This document shows positions 9,536 to 17,681 of a stretch of DNA of 64,000 nt, in pieces. Numbering within the stretch: position 1 is the first letter of the stretch; each line of letters begins with the position of its first letter. Position numbers and translations under genes: made by a program. Origin of the DNA: an uncultured Christensenella sp. (lineage in GTDB: Bacteria > Bacillota > Clostridia > Christensenellales > Borkfalkiaceae); contig CAJUFY010000005.1 of assembly GCA_910586245.1 (NCBI GenBank), positions 62,001 through 126,000 on the forward strand, given 5' to 3'. The notes under the pieces are model-generated. The model saw nothing but the letters and a program-made list of their open reading frames with translations. It was not told the origin of the DNA and ran no database searches.

Positions 9536-11668
9536 TGCTTGCCGCAAGGAAATGAAAAAGTAAGATTTTCCTTCTTTGCGTTCGTAACGCAGTTCTCCGT
9601 TCATCGCCTCGATCATGTTTTTGCAGATGTAAAGCCCCAGCCCGCCCGTGTCGCCCTCGTTTTCCGAAACATAGGGCCGGAATGCGTCCAGATCGTCGGG
9701 AAGCCCTTTTCCGTCGTCCCAAATCGTCAGTACGATTCGGTTTTTCATGGCTTTCGCGGAAAGGGCGATCGTCGAACAGTCCGCGTGTTCCACGGCGTTC
9801 ATGATGATGTTGGTCATTGCGTTTTCCAGCCCCTGTGTCTTTACGAACACTCTGTACGGCTTTTCGACGAGGTTTTTCAGCAGTATGCCGTTCGCTTCGC
9901 AGTCGGGGCGGTGGAAGTCGCACAGACTTTTGCAGAGCGCGTTTAAATCGGCTGTCTGCGAAGGTTCCGCCAAATAATTGTAGCGTGCGAATCGGGCGAT
10001 TTCCGAAAGATTTGAAATCACGCGGTTGTTGTTCTGCCTGATCTGGTCGAGTGCTTTGCGCTGTTCGCCGTCCGTTTCCTGTGCGATTACCGTATCAAGA
10101 AACGCAACTGCGGAAGAGAGGGGCTTTTTCATATCGTGCGATAAAAACCGCAGCAGCTCGTCGCGTTCGCCGATCACCGCTCGGATGTCCTCTACCTGCC
10201 GTTCCACTTCCAAATTCAAATTTGCGGTGAGGTACGCGTTCGCGCGCTCGGTATCCCGAAAAACGAGGAACACGCTGACGAACGTCATGACTGCGGTGAA
10301 AGCGTGCAGCCAGAACGATGCGTTCGTCTGCGCCAAGAAGGCAGGCGGAAAAAAGACGGAGGCGATTGCGGTTACTGCGACCGTAAGCGTGTAAATGAGT
10401 TTAAGAACGCCGTGTTCGCTCTCTTTTTCCGTTGTCGCGATCGCAACGAACGCAAGCAGCGCGCACGCGTTGACCGCCGTGATTACGGTGCAAACGATTC
10501 CCAGCGCCTGCGCCGCGCGAAAGCCCGTAAACGGCATGAGAAACGCAAGCACGCCGCCCAGTAGGGCAAGGGCGGAAAAACAGCGCGCGGCAGGGAAACG
10601 GCGGAAGTTTTTTCCTACGGAAAGCAACGCGCCGACCATCGTAACCGCGCCGCCCGAAAGGGATACCGCAACCCAGAACAAGGGCGCCGCCGTTGCCTGA
10701 GCGAGCGTAAAATTTGCGAAAAATGCGAGCAGAATTCCGCCGGTCAGCGCGATTGCCGGCAAAAAAATCTTCGTTTTTTTCAGAACGGCGAGCACCGCGA
10801 ATACGCCGATTTCCACTAAGGCGAGCACGGTAAATGCGATCAGCAGATTTGACGAAACGTTTTCCATTTCTTTTACCGCCGATTCCGTTCCGACGAGCGC
10901 GGGTTTCCCGATTCCCGTGTAAGCCGTGCCCGAAGATTGATAGTGTACCGTCACGATCTGTGCCGACCGCAGGGTGTCGTCCAACGTTTTGCGTTTGGTA
11001 TAAAACTGCAAGTTCATGAAGGTTTCTTCCGTTTCGGGCGAAAACCGTTCGGTTTTTTTATCGTAACTGGTGTTGAATTCGATGAAATCGTAATTTTCGA
11101 TTTCGCCGTGACGGGCGATCAGCTGCGATTTCAAATATACGTTCGAAGCGGAAAATACGCCGGGCAGCGCAAAGGTAAAATGCCAGTAATCGCCGATTTT
11201 GTATCGGTTGAGCGCTTCGCTCTTTTCGTGAAAGAGCTCGTCGAAAGGGTCTAAATTTAAAACGACGAAAATAAACGTTCCTTTTTCCGCAAAGCGAAAA
11301 TCTGTATTCAGGTCGACGATCGTCATTTTTTCGGGCAGTACGTTCGGGCGGATGAACGCGTCGGGCACGTAATTGACTTTGGTAATTTGCTGCAAGTCGG
11401 CAAAGTCTTCGATTCGGATCGCCGTTACGTCTTTTCCGATTTCGTACGTTTTTTCCACGGGCACGCTTTCGCCCGTTTCTTCGTCCGTGTTGAAAAAGGT
11501 CTGTGTGATAATACCCGTCGTTTCGGGTACGGTCACAACCGCATCCGCCGCCGTGAAAAAGAAGATAAGCAAAAAAGCAATCAGAATCGCGAGCGCGCAA
11601 CTCAGGACGGTAATGCGTTTTGCCTGCCGTCCGAACGCTCTGTTGTTTTTTTCGGAAAGATTGTTCAT
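9533..11668 (-). CDS. Membrane sensor histidine kinase (7TM-type), orphan
   Basis: The product is a sensor kinase predicted to autophosphorylate a histidine in response to an extracellular cue. One N-terminal membrane segment (about 20-42) is followed by an extracytoplasmic region to about 255. Around seven further hydrophobic segments (about 260-460) give a 7TMR-DISM-like layout. The HisKA box S-H-D-M-K-K-P puts the phospho-acceptor at His511. The ATPase domain has the N box (I-I-M-N-A-V-E-H), the G1 box (D-D-G-K-G-L) and the G2 box (G-G-L-G-L-Y-I-C-K). No response regulator is adjacent, so its partner is unknown. The promoter -10 box lies only 7 bases before the ATG, which suggests a leaderless mRNA. 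Confidence 0.88.
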   Translation of the reverse strand: MNNLSEKNNRAFGRQAKRITVLSCALAILIAFLLIFFFTAADAVVTVPETTGIITQTFFNTDEETGESVPVEKTYEIGKDVTAIRIEDFADLQQITKVNYVPDAFIRPNVLPEKMTIVDLNTDFRFAEKGTFIFVVLNLDPFDELFHEKSEALNRYKIGDYWHFTFALPGVFSASNVYLKSQLIARHGEIENYDFIEFNTSYDKKTERFSPETEETFMNLQFYTKRKTLDDTLRSAQIVTVHYQSSGTAYTGIGKPALVGTESAVKEMENVSSNLLIAFTVLALVEIGVFAVLAVLKKTKIFLPAIALTGGILLAFFANFTLAQATAAPLFWVAVSLSGGAVTMVGALLSVGKNFRRFPAARCFSALALLGGVLAFLMPFTGFRAAQALGIVCTVITAVNACALLAFVAIATTEKESEHGVLKLIYTLTVAVTAIASVFFPPAFLAQTNASFWLHAFTAVMTFVSVFLVFRDTERANAYLTANLNLEVERQVEDIRAVIGERDELLRFLSHDMKKPLSSAVAFLDTVIAQETDGEQRKALDQIRQNNNRVISNLSEIARFARYNYLAEPSQTADLNALCKSLCDFHRPDCEANGILLKNLVEKPYRVFVKTQGLENAMTNIIMNAVEHADCSTIALSAKAMKNRIVLTIWDDGKGLPDDLDAFRPYVSENEGDTGGLGLYICKNMIEAMNGELRYERKEGKSYFFISLRQA

Positions 11669-11675
11669 GGTTTAC

Positions 11676-11704
11676 ATTATATCACGTTTTTACTTTGTGT
11701 TCAA
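11676..11704 (-). promoter_or_regulatory. Promoter of histidine kinase gene
   Basis: Read on the minus strand: TTGAAC, 17 bases, TATAAT. The -10 hexamer ends 7 bases before the kinase ATG, leaving almost no 5' leader and no ribosome binding site. Confidence 0.75.
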
Positions 11705-11784
11705 GGCGCGGGCGGAAAATCTAACCTAAAATTACAAATACACCAAATTGTAAGAAAAAGGTATGACAAATTTATAAAAAAACG

Positions 11785-11813
11785 TTGAAAATTTGTGCGC
11801 CGTGTGATATAAT
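11785..11813 (+). promoter_or_regulatory. Promoter of epimerase gene
   Basis: TTGAAA (11785-11790), 17 bases, TATAAT (11808-11813). Transcription would start near 11820, which argues against any start codon upstream of 11860 for the following gene. Confidence 0.8.
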
Positions 11814-11859
11814 TGTGAACGGTTCCGCAAGAGCGGAGCGTTTACAAACGGAGAGTAAA

Positions 11860-13398
11860 ATGAAAATTGCGATTACCGGGATTACGGGGAACATGGGGCA
11901 AGCCGTGTTGGCGGCGATCGAGGGGGAGGAATATTTAGAAAGTATCCGCCTTTTATGCCACAGCCGTAAAAGAATGAAAAAACTGTTGAAACGCCATAAA
12001 GGTGTCCGCAAAAAGACCGTTCTCGTTCAGGGCAGCGTTGCCGACGCGAACGCCTGCAAACAATTGATTGAGGGGTGCGATCTCGTGATCAACATGGGCG
12101 CGGTGATTCCGCCCGCCTCCGATAAATCGCCCTTAAACGCGATCGAATGCAACGAACGGGGCGCAGACGCGCTCGTTTCCGCGATCGAAGCGGTCAGGGA
12201 AAATCAACCCCGTCTTCTGCACGTTTCCACCGTGGCGCTGTACGGAAACCGTACCGAACCGCATATGTTCGGCAGGGTGGGCGATCCTTTACTCGTCAGC
12301 CCGTTCGACGTTTACGCCGTTACGAAGCTGCGCGGGGAATTCCGCGTTCTGGAGAGCGAAATCGCGCAGTGGGCGGTATTCCGCCAAACGGCGATGCTGC
12401 ACCCGCAGATGCTTTCAGACAACATGCACGACGGTCTGATGTTTCACACTTGTTTCGACGCGCCGCTCGAATGGGCGACCGCGCACGACAGCGGGCTGCT
12501 CGTGCGCAACTTTTTGCGCAGAGTACACGCGGGCGATTTGCCCGAAACGTTCTGGAAGCGCTGCTACAACATCGGCGGCGGCGCGCGCAACCGCATTTGC
12601 GGGATTCACACGCTCAGCGACGGCATGTCGCTCGTGGGCGGCGGCGCGGAAGATTTTTTCCGCCCCGGCTACAACGCGACGCGCAACTTCCACGGCGTCT
12701 GGTTTTCGGACGGGCACGTGTTGAACGATTTGTTTTCCTATCAGACGCAGACGGTAGAAGATTACTGGAAGGAAATTCTGCGCCTGCACCCCGTGTATAA
12801 ACTGGGCAAAATCGTTCCCAAGGGGCTCATTCGCACGTTTGCGATCAAGCGCCTGTTAAAGGACGACAACGCGCCCGCATACTGGGCAAAGCACAACGAC
12901 GAAGCGCGTCTGCTCGCCTATTTCGGCGGACGGGAAGCATACGAAAGTTTGCAGAAAAAAGGTTGGAAAGACTGTGCGCCGATCGCGCGTTACGATTCCG
13001 AAAGCGGCGTTTCGGATAACGAAAGATCGGTGGATTACGGCTTCGATTTTTCGAAAGCGGACGAAGAGATCACTCTGGAAGATTTAAAGAGCGTCGCCGC
13101 CGCGCACGGCGGGAAGCTTTTGAGTACGGAATTTCCTGCGGGGGTGGGTATGTACGCGAAACTCGAATGGGAAACGCAAGACGGCGAACGCTTCACCGCG
13201 ACGCCGTACACGGTGCTGCGCGCCGGACACTGGTACAACCCCGTTTACCGCTCTTACGTTTGGGATTTCGACCGTCTGAGTAAAAAGGATAAGGTGTTTG
13301 CTTCGATCTGGTACGATTCGCACGGCACGGACGAAGACGTGCGCTATTATCTCGACGAAAAATTCGGCGCGCACGCCGAAAAGACGGCGCAGGCATGA
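11860..13398 (+). CDS. NAD(P)-dependent epimerase/dehydratase family protein (extended SDR)
   Basis: The N-terminus has a Rossmann dinucleotide-binding motif (A-I-T-G-I-T-G-N-M-G). A Y-A-V-T-K signature around residue 150 is the catalytic YxxxK of extended short-chain dehydrogenases. The ATG at 11860 is preferred over upstream in-frame codons because the latter precede the predicted transcription start. At 512 residues it is longer than usual epimerases (about 320); the last 180 residues form an extra C-terminal domain I do not recognise. It overlaps the next gene by 4 bases (ATGA), so it is probably translated together with a flavodoxin/ferredoxin protein. The shared role suggests a redox reaction on an unknown substrate. 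Confidence 0.8.
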   Translation: MKIAITGITGNMGQAVLAAIEGEEYLESIRLLCHSRKRMKKLLKRHKGVRKKTVLVQGSVADANACKQLIEGCDLVINMGAVIPPASDKSPLNAIECNERGADALVSAIEAVRENQPRLLHVSTVALYGNRTEPHMFGRVGDPLLVSPFDVYAVTKLRGEFRVLESEIAQWAVFRQTAMLHPQMLSDNMHDGLMFHTCFDAPLEWATAHDSGLLVRNFLRRVHAGDLPETFWKRCYNIGGGARNRICGIHTLSDGMSLVGGGAEDFFRPGYNATRNFHGVWFSDGHVLNDLFSYQTQTVEDYWKEILRLHPVYKLGKIVPKGLIRTFAIKRLLKDDNAPAYWAKHNDEARLLAYFGGREAYESLQKKGWKDCAPIARYDSESGVSDNERSVDYGFDFSKADEEITLEDLKSVAAAHGGKLLSTEFPAGVGMYAKLEWETQDGERFTATPYTVLRAGHWYNPVYRSYVWDFDRLSKKDKVFASIWYDSHGTDEDVRYYLDEKFGAHAEKTAQA

Positions 13399-14276
13399 AA
13401 GTTTTAATCGTAACTTTTTCGGGTACGGGCAACACGAAAAAAATTGCCGAAGCGTATCGGAGCGCGCTTATCGCACGGGGCGCGGAAGCAGATTGTCTGT
13501 ATCTGCCCTTACAGGAAGAACCCGATTACGGCGCGTACGATCTGATCGGAATCGGTTACCCGATTCACGGTTTTAACGCGCCCGCGAACGTGCTGGCGTT
13601 TGCAAAATCCTTGCCGAACTTTGCGGACGGGAAGCGGGCTTTCATTTTTAAAAGTTCGGGCGAGCCGGTGCGCATGAGCGACGTGTCGTCGTTGAAGCTG
13701 ATTCGAATTTTAAAGAAGAAGGGCGTTTCGGTTCTCAACGAATATCAGTACGTCATGCCCTACAACATCATTTTCCGCCATACCGACGCAGAAGCGTACA
13801 GAATGTGGGAAACGGCGCAAAGGCTTGTTCCCGCCGACTGTGCGGAAATCCTTGCAGGCAAGCCCCGCCGCGTCAAGCGTATGTTTTTGGGCGGATTTTT
13901 GGCGTGGGTGTTGCGGATCGAACACTGGGGCGCGCGGTTCAACGGCAAACGCTATCGCGTGAACGATCGCTGCATTCACTGCAACAAGTGCGTCAAAAAT
14001 TGCCCCGCGCACAATATCTGGGTGAGCGACAAGGGGGATTTCCGTTTCGGAAAAGAATGTTTGATGTGCATGCGGTGTTCTTTCCTCTGCCCGGCGGACG
14101 CGATCAAGATCGGATTTTTCGGCGGGTGGAAGGTGAACGGCGCTTATTCGTTTGCAAAGCCCGAGAACGACGCGCCCGTGCAGAAAAACGGACACGAAAA
14201 GTATTGCGCCAAAGCGTACGAGCGCTACTATGCCGAAGCCGAAAAGCGGATTGCGGCATATGAAAAAGCAAACTGA
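13395..14276 (+). CDS. EFR1-type flavodoxin-ferredoxin fusion
   Basis: The first 150 residues form a flavodoxin-like domain with the FMN phosphate loop T-F-S-G-T-G-N-T. The C-terminal part carries two 4Fe-4S clusters, C-I-H-C-N-K-C-V-K-N-C-P and C-L-M-C-M-R-C-S-F-L-C-P. This fits the EFR1 family of cytoplasmic electron carriers common in anaerobic Clostridia. The start ATG overlaps the stop of the epimerase gene by 4 bases, which indicates translational coupling, so it may supply electrons to that enzyme. Confidence 0.88.
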   Translation: MKVLIVTFSGTGNTKKIAEAYRSALIARGAEADCLYLPLQEEPDYGAYDLIGIGYPIHGFNAPANVLAFAKSLPNFADGKRAFIFKSSGEPVRMSDVSSLKLIRILKKKGVSVLNEYQYVMPYNIIFRHTDAEAYRMWETAQRLVPADCAEILAGKPRRVKRMFLGGFLAWVLRIEHWGARFNGKRYRVNDRCIHCNKCVKNCPAHNIWVSDKGDFRFGKECLMCMRCSFLCPADAIKIGFFGGWKVNGAYSFAKPENDAPVQKNGHEKYCAKAYERYYAEAEKRIAAYEKAN

Positions 14277-14307
14277 AAAGGCAGTCTCCGTCGGGAGACT
14301 GCCTTTT
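14276..14307. terminator. Bidirectional terminator
   Basis: A GGCAGTCTCC stem (14280-14289) pairs with 14294-14303 and is extended by A/T pairs, giving T tracts on both strands. It separates the convergent flavodoxin and rrf2 genes. Confidence 0.9.
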
Positions 14308-14697
14308 TTAAACGAGCAGATCGGCAAGCGTATAGCCGGAAAGAAATTCGTAAACCGTTTCGTCGAGCTTTTTCCAGATCGGAAGGGTGGGGCAGGTGCC
14401 CGCATTCGGGCAGGAACCGTTTCCCGAACAGCCCGAAACCGCAATGCTCGTTTCCGCTTCGCTTAAAATTTCGGCGACCGTATAATCCCGCGGAGCGCGC
14501 ATCAGGCGGTAACCGCCGTTCTTCCCGCGCGAAGCTTCTACGAATCCCGCTTTTACGAGGGACGCCGTAATGTTTTCGGCATATTTGTGCGGAACGTGCT
14601 GCGCTTCGGCGATGCGTTTGAGCGAACGGAATTCGTTGCTCTTTGCAAGTTCCGTCATCAGGTGCAGCGCGTACCTGCCTTTTGTGGAAACGATCAT
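14308..14697 (-). CDS. Rrf2 family regulator (IscR-like)
   Basis: A 129-residue winged-helix regulator with the Rrf2 opening (S-T-K-G-R-Y-A-L-H-L-M) and the wing R-G-K-N-G-G-Y-R-L. Three cysteines in the C-terminal half (C-S-G-N-G-S-C-P-N-A-G-T-C) match the Fe-S binding cluster of IscR-like members. It is the last gene of the nifS-nifU-rrf2 operon and overlaps nifU by 4 bases. It probably represses its own operon through the inverted repeat on the nifS promoter, sensing Fe-S status. Rrf2 proteins also include CymR-type cysteine regulators, but the cysteine spacing favours Fe-S sensing. Confidence 0.88.
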   Translation of the reverse strand: MIVSTKGRYALHLMTELAKSNEFRSLKRIAEAQHVPHKYAENITASLVKAGFVEASRGKNGGYRLMRAPRDYTVAEILSEAETSIAVSGCSGNGSCPNAGTCPTLPIWKKLDETVYEFLSGYTLADLLV

Positions 14698-15125
14698 TCT
14701 TCTTCACCGCCGTGCGCGCATTCGTAGTTTAACAGTTCTTCGCTTACGGGCAGATCGTGTTTGCGGTAATAGTCGATGATCGCGTTTTTAATCGCTTCTT
14801 CGGCAAGCACCGAGCAGTGCATTTTGTGTGCGGGAAGCCCGTCCAACGCTTCGGCAACCGCCTTGTTGGTGAGTGCGAGCGCTTCGGAAAGGGGTTTGCC
14901 CTTGATGAGTTCGGTCGCCATCGAGCTGGAAGCGATCGCGCTTCCGCAGCCGAAGGTTTCGAACTTCACGTCGGCGATCACGTCGCCTTCGATTTTCAGA
15001 TAAATTTTCATGATGTCGCCGCACTTTGCGTTGCCGACTTCTCCCACGCCGTCTGCGTTTTCGATGACACCCACGTTGCGCGGATTGCGGAAATGATCCA
15101 TTACTTTTTCGGTATAAAGCGCCAT
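14694..15125 (-). CDS. nifU: Fe-S cluster assembly scaffold (NifU/IscU family)
   Basis: A 143-residue scaffold on which Fe-S clusters are assembled from sulfur given by the cysteine desulfurase encoded just upstream. The three conserved ligand cysteines are visible in N-A-K-C-G-D, F-G-C-G-S-A and M-H-C-S-V-L. The start at 15125 has AAAAGGAGC upstream and gives the family opening M-A-L-Y-T-E-K-V-M-D-H-F. The frame is open further upstream, but that part is antisense to the desulfurase frame and has no family similarity. It overlaps rrf2 by 4 bases. Confidence 0.92.
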   Translation of the reverse strand: MALYTEKVMDHFRNPRNVGVIENADGVGEVGNAKCGDIMKIYLKIEGDVIADVKFETFGCGSAIASSSMATELIKGKPLSEALALTNKAVAEALDGLPAHKMHCSVLAEEAIKNAIIDYYRKHDLPVSEELLNYECAHGGEEE

Positions 15126-15148
15126 ATATTTGCTCCTTTTCGGTAAAT

Positions 15149-16336
15149 TTATAAAATGAACTGCCGTTTTCCCGCTTGCAGATCCCGCCAGACGGGGGAG
15201 AACGCGCGGATTTTTTCGACGACTTCCGCAACCGATTCGATCAGATAATCGACTTCTTCTTCGGTATTGTTTTCGTCGAGGGTGAGCCGCAGGGAGCCGT
15301 GCGCGACGTCGTGCACTCTTCCGATTGCGAGCAGTACGTGCGAAGGGTCGAGCGAGCCTGAGGTGCAGGCAGAGCCGGAAGAGGCGTCGATTCCCTTGTC
15401 GCTGAGGTACAGAAGCAGCCCTTCGCCTTCGATGCCTTCGAAACAAAAACTCACGTTGCCGGCAAGCCTTTGGTTGCGGTCGCCGTTCAATGCACAGTGC
15501 GGAATTTTCAAAAGCCCTTCGATGAGTTTCTCGCGCAGCGCGGTAACCTTTTTCGCCGCTTCCGCCATGCCGGCTTCCGCTTCGCAGAGCGCGGTTGCCA
15601 TGCCTGCGATTGCGGGCAGGTTTTCCGTCCCCGCGCGCTTCCCGCGTTCCTGCGCGCCGCCTTCGACGAGGGGGAATAGGGGGGCGTCCGCTCTTGCGTA
15701 CAGTGCGCCGATCCCGCGCGGACCGCCGAATTTATGCGCGGAAAGGGCGAGGTAATCGCAGTTCAGCGCTTTTACGTCGACGGGGATATGACCGACCGCC
15801 TGTACCGCGTCGGTATGAAAGAGCACGCCGCGCGCTTTGCAGATCGCGCCGATTTCGGCGGCGGGTTGCAGCGTCCCGATTTCGTTGTTGGCGAGCATGA
15901 CGGAAACGAGGCAGGTGTTTTCGTCGATGGCTTTTTCCGCGTCCGCGACGGAAACGATTCCGTCGTTCCCCGCAGGGAGCAGTACGATTTCGTAACCTTC
16001 CTTTTTCAGCTGTTCCAAAACGTGCAGGACGGCGTGGTGTTCGATCGCCGTAGAGACGATTTTTTTCTTTCCTTTTTTCGCGCCGAATTTCGCGGCGCTC
16101 AGAATCGCCTGATTGTCCGCTTCGCTGCCGCCGGACGTGAAAACGATTTCGCGCGGCTGCGCGTTGATCACGCGCGCGATTCGTGCGCGGCTTTCCTCTA
16201 AAACTTCCTTTGCGGCTTGTCCCGTTTCGTGCAGGCTCGAAGGATTCCCGAAGTATGCGCGCGCGGTGCGAACGTAAGTTTCAAGCGCCGAAGGGCGGAT
16301 TTTCGCCGTTGCGGCGTTATCGGCATAAACTTGCAT
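15149..16336 (-). CDS. nifS: Cysteine desulfurase
   Basis: A PLP enzyme that converts cysteine to alanine and delivers sulfur to the NifU scaffold. The N-terminal Y-A-D-N-A-A-T, the H-T-D-A-V-Q-A motif, the PLP lysine in L-S-A-H-K-F-G-G-P-R-G and the catalytic cysteine loop S-S-G-S-A-C-T-S-G all match group I (NifS/IscS) desulfurases. The start at 16336 has an AAGGAGAAGG ribosome site; an in-frame ATG at 16399 overlaps the -35 box and is rejected. At 395 residues it is normal length. It is the first gene of the nifS-nifU-rrf2 operon. Confidence 0.94.
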   Translation of the reverse strand: MQVYADNAATAKIRPSALETYVRTARAYFGNPSSLHETGQAAKEVLEESRARIARVINAQPREIVFTSGGSEADNQAILSAAKFGAKKGKKKIVSTAIEHHAVLHVLEQLKKEGYEIVLLPAGNDGIVSVADAEKAIDENTCLVSVMLANNEIGTLQPAAEIGAICKARGVLFHTDAVQAVGHIPVDVKALNCDYLALSAHKFGGPRGIGALYARADAPLFPLVEGGAQERGKRAGTENLPAIAGMATALCEAEAGMAEAAKKVTALREKLIEGLLKIPHCALNGDRNQRLAGNVSFCFEGIEGEGLLLYLSDKGIDASSGSACTSGSLDPSHVLLAIGRVHDVAHGSLRLTLDENNTEEEVDYLIESVAEVVEKIRAFSPVWRDLQAGKRQFIL

Positions 16337-16348
16337 TGCCTTCTCCTT

Positions 16349-16373
16349 AATTCCTATATTTCCGATAGGAATT
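16349..16373 (-). promoter_or_regulatory. Probable Rrf2 operator
   Basis: A perfect 9-bp inverted repeat, AATTCCTAT and ATAGGAATT, separated by 7 bases. It overlaps the end of the -10 box and the expected transcription start of nifS. The position fits a repressor site, and the operon encodes an Rrf2 regulator. Confidence 0.65.
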
Positions 16374-16399
16374 ATAGCATTGTAACCGTTCGCTGTCAA
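16371..16399 (-). promoter_or_regulatory. Consensus promoter of nifS operon
   Basis: On the minus strand: TTGACA, 17 bases, TATAAT, an exact sigma-A consensus. Such a strong promoter normally needs repression, which fits the overlapping inverted repeat. Confidence 0.88.
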
Positions 16400-16419
16400 G
16401 CGTTTTAAAAGCGGAAATC

Positions 16420-16450
16420 AAAAAACGCTCCCGAAAGGGAAGCGTTTTTT
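16420..16450 (-). terminator. Terminator of rpsF-ssb-rpsR operon
   Basis: An AAAAAACGCT / AGCGTTTTTT stem with a CCC-GAAA-GGG top and one bulged A, just downstream of rpsR. The symmetric A/T flanks may also work in the other direction. Confidence 0.82.
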
Positions 16451-16459
16451 AAGTTTCAT

Positions 16460-16795
16460 TTAGTCTGCCTTAAAAGGAAGCAGAGCCGCGACTCTCGCGC
16501 GCTTGATCGCAACCGCAACCACTCTCTGGTGCTTTGCGCAGGTGCCCGTCATTCTGCGGGGAAGGATCTTGCCGCCTTCGCTCACGAATTTGCGGAGCTT
16601 CGCCGTATCCTTGTAATCGATTTCCGATTTTTCCTGGCAGAAAAGGCAAACCTTTTTATAGTTCTGCTTTTTATAGTTCTTTTTAGCAGGTCTGCCCTCG
16701 CGCTGTTCGCGGGGCTGGGTCTCCTTGTTTTCCTGTTCCTCGGTTGCCGCAGGAGCAGCGGTTTCAACTTCGGCTACTTTTACTTCTTCTTCCAT
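16460..16795 (-). CDS. rpsR: 30S ribosomal protein S18 with long acidic N-terminal extension
   Basis: The C-terminal 65 residues are typical S18, with C-L-F-C, R-K-F-V-S-E-G-G-K-I-L-P-R-R and C-A-K-H-Q-R. It binds S6 in the platform of the small subunit. About 45 extra N-terminal residues rich in Glu, Ala and Thr, then Lys/Arg, precede the domain, making it 111 residues instead of the usual 75-80. The start ATG has AAGGAG upstream. It is the last gene of the rpsF-ssb-rpsR operon. Confidence 0.94.
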   Translation of the reverse strand: MEEEVKVAEVETAAPAATEEQENKETQPREQREGRPAKKNYKKQNYKKVCLFCQEKSEIDYKDTAKLRKFVSEGGKILPRRMTGTCAKHQRVVAVAIKRARVAALLPFKAD

Positions 16796-16823
16796 GATAA
16801 CTCCTTATTTTTTAGTGCGGTTC

Positions 16824-17255
16824 TCAGAACGGAATATCGCCGTCGTCGTCGAACGCTTCGAGCGCAGGTTTCTTTCTTGCGGGAGCGGGTTTTTCGCTCG
16901 CCGCGGGAGCGTCGTAAAAATCGTCCCCCGCGTTCGCGTTGCGTTGGGTAAGGAACTCAACGTCCTGCGCAATGACGTCTACCACAGTGCGGCGGGCGCC
17001 CTGGTTGTCTTCGTAGTTGCGGATCTGAACGCTGCCCGAAACCGCGACTTTGCTTCCCTTTTTGGTGTAGCGCGCGATGTTTTCGGCAAGTCCGCGCCAA
17101 GCGGTTACGTTAAAGAAATCGGTCTGGCGCTCGCCGTCGGCAGAGGTGTAGGAACGGTTGACGGCGATTGCAAAGTGGCAAACGCTTACCCCGCCCGAAG
17201 TTTCGGTCAATTCGGGATCTCTCGTTAAATTCCCGATTAAAAACACCTTGTTCAT
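16824..17255 (-). CDS. ssb: Single-stranded DNA-binding protein
   Basis: An OB-fold SSB with the family opening M-N-K-V-F-L-I-G-N-L-T-R-D-P-E and W-R-G-L-A-E-N as a signature. The acidic C-terminal tip D-D-D-G-D-I-P-F is the docking peptide for replication and repair partners. A low-complexity Ala/Pro/Lys linker lies between. It sits between rpsF and rpsR as in most Bacillota, with only 2 bases between rpsF's stop and its ATG. Confidence 0.96.
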   Translation of the reverse strand: MNKVFLIGNLTRDPELTETSGGVSVCHFAIAVNRSYTSADGERQTDFFNVTAWRGLAENIARYTKKGSKVAVSGSVQIRNYEDNQGARRTVVDVIAQDVEFLTQRNANAGDDFYDAPAASEKPAPARKKPALEAFDDDGDIPF

Positions 17256-17257
17256 GT

Positions 17258-17548
17258 TCAGTTCTCCTTAACTTTCGTAATTACGCGCCGTAATACGTCG
17301 CTCGAAATTCCCGCAACGCGGTCGAGCTCTTTGATCGTCTCGCCGTTTGCCTGGAACGTCATCAGCGCGAAAAACGCGTCCTGCTTGTAAGCGATGGGAT
17401 AAGCCGTCTTCTTTACGCCCCACTTATCCGTGGATTCAACGGCGCCGCCCTGCGAAGCCACGATATCGGCATACTTTTTCAGTTCAGCCTCTCTCGCTTC
17501 TTCTTCCATGTCGCTTTTGAGCAGAATCAACATTTCATACTTCTGCAT
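17258..17548 (-). CDS. rpsF: 30S ribosomal protein S6
   Basis: A 96-residue ribosomal protein starting M-Q-K-Y-E-M-L-I-L-L-K, which matches the S6 family start, with GGGAGGTG upstream. The G-V-K-K-T-A-Y-P-I motif and the C-terminal D-V-L-R-R-V-I-T-K are typical. In-frame codons further upstream fall inside the leader hairpin and are rejected. First gene of the rpsF-ssb-rpsR operon; S6 and S18 form a heterodimer in the ribosome. Confidence 0.95.
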   Translation of the reverse strand: MQKYEMLILLKSDMEEEAREAELKKYADIVASQGGAVESTDKWGVKKTAYPIAYKQDAFFALMTFQANGETIKELDRVAGISSDVLRRVITKVKEN

Positions 17549-17570
17549 ACTTTTCACCTCCCGGTCTTTA

Positions 17571-17595
17571 CGGCATACCTTTGTAAAAGGCATGC
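17571..17595 (-). promoter_or_regulatory. Candidate S6:S18 autoregulatory leader hairpin
   Basis: In the rpsF 5' leader a 10-bp stem (transcript strand GCATGCCTTT with AAAGGTATGC, one G-U pair, 3-base loop) is followed at once by CCG. Known S6:S18 leader motifs consist of a hairpin with a conserved CCG bound by the S6:S18 dimer. I infer the same control here; the match to the published consensus was not computed. Confidence 0.5.
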
Positions 17596-17614
17596 AAGGT
17601 TTTTTCGTTCTTTT

Positions 17615-17643
17615 ATTCTACTATATTTTGTTCGGCAAGTCAA
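17615..17643 (-). promoter_or_regulatory. Promoter of rpsF operon
   Basis: On the minus strand: TTGACT, 17 bases, TAGAAT. It lies upstream of the leader hairpin, so that hairpin would be transcribed. Confidence 0.8.
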
Positions 17644-17681
17644 CGCCTTTTCAGAGCCTTTCTCGTATTTCGCATAAATTT

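Noticed and set aside
11785..11859. Upstream start for the epimerase gene
   Set aside because: These codons lie within the promoter; the Rossmann motif begins right after the ATG at 11860.
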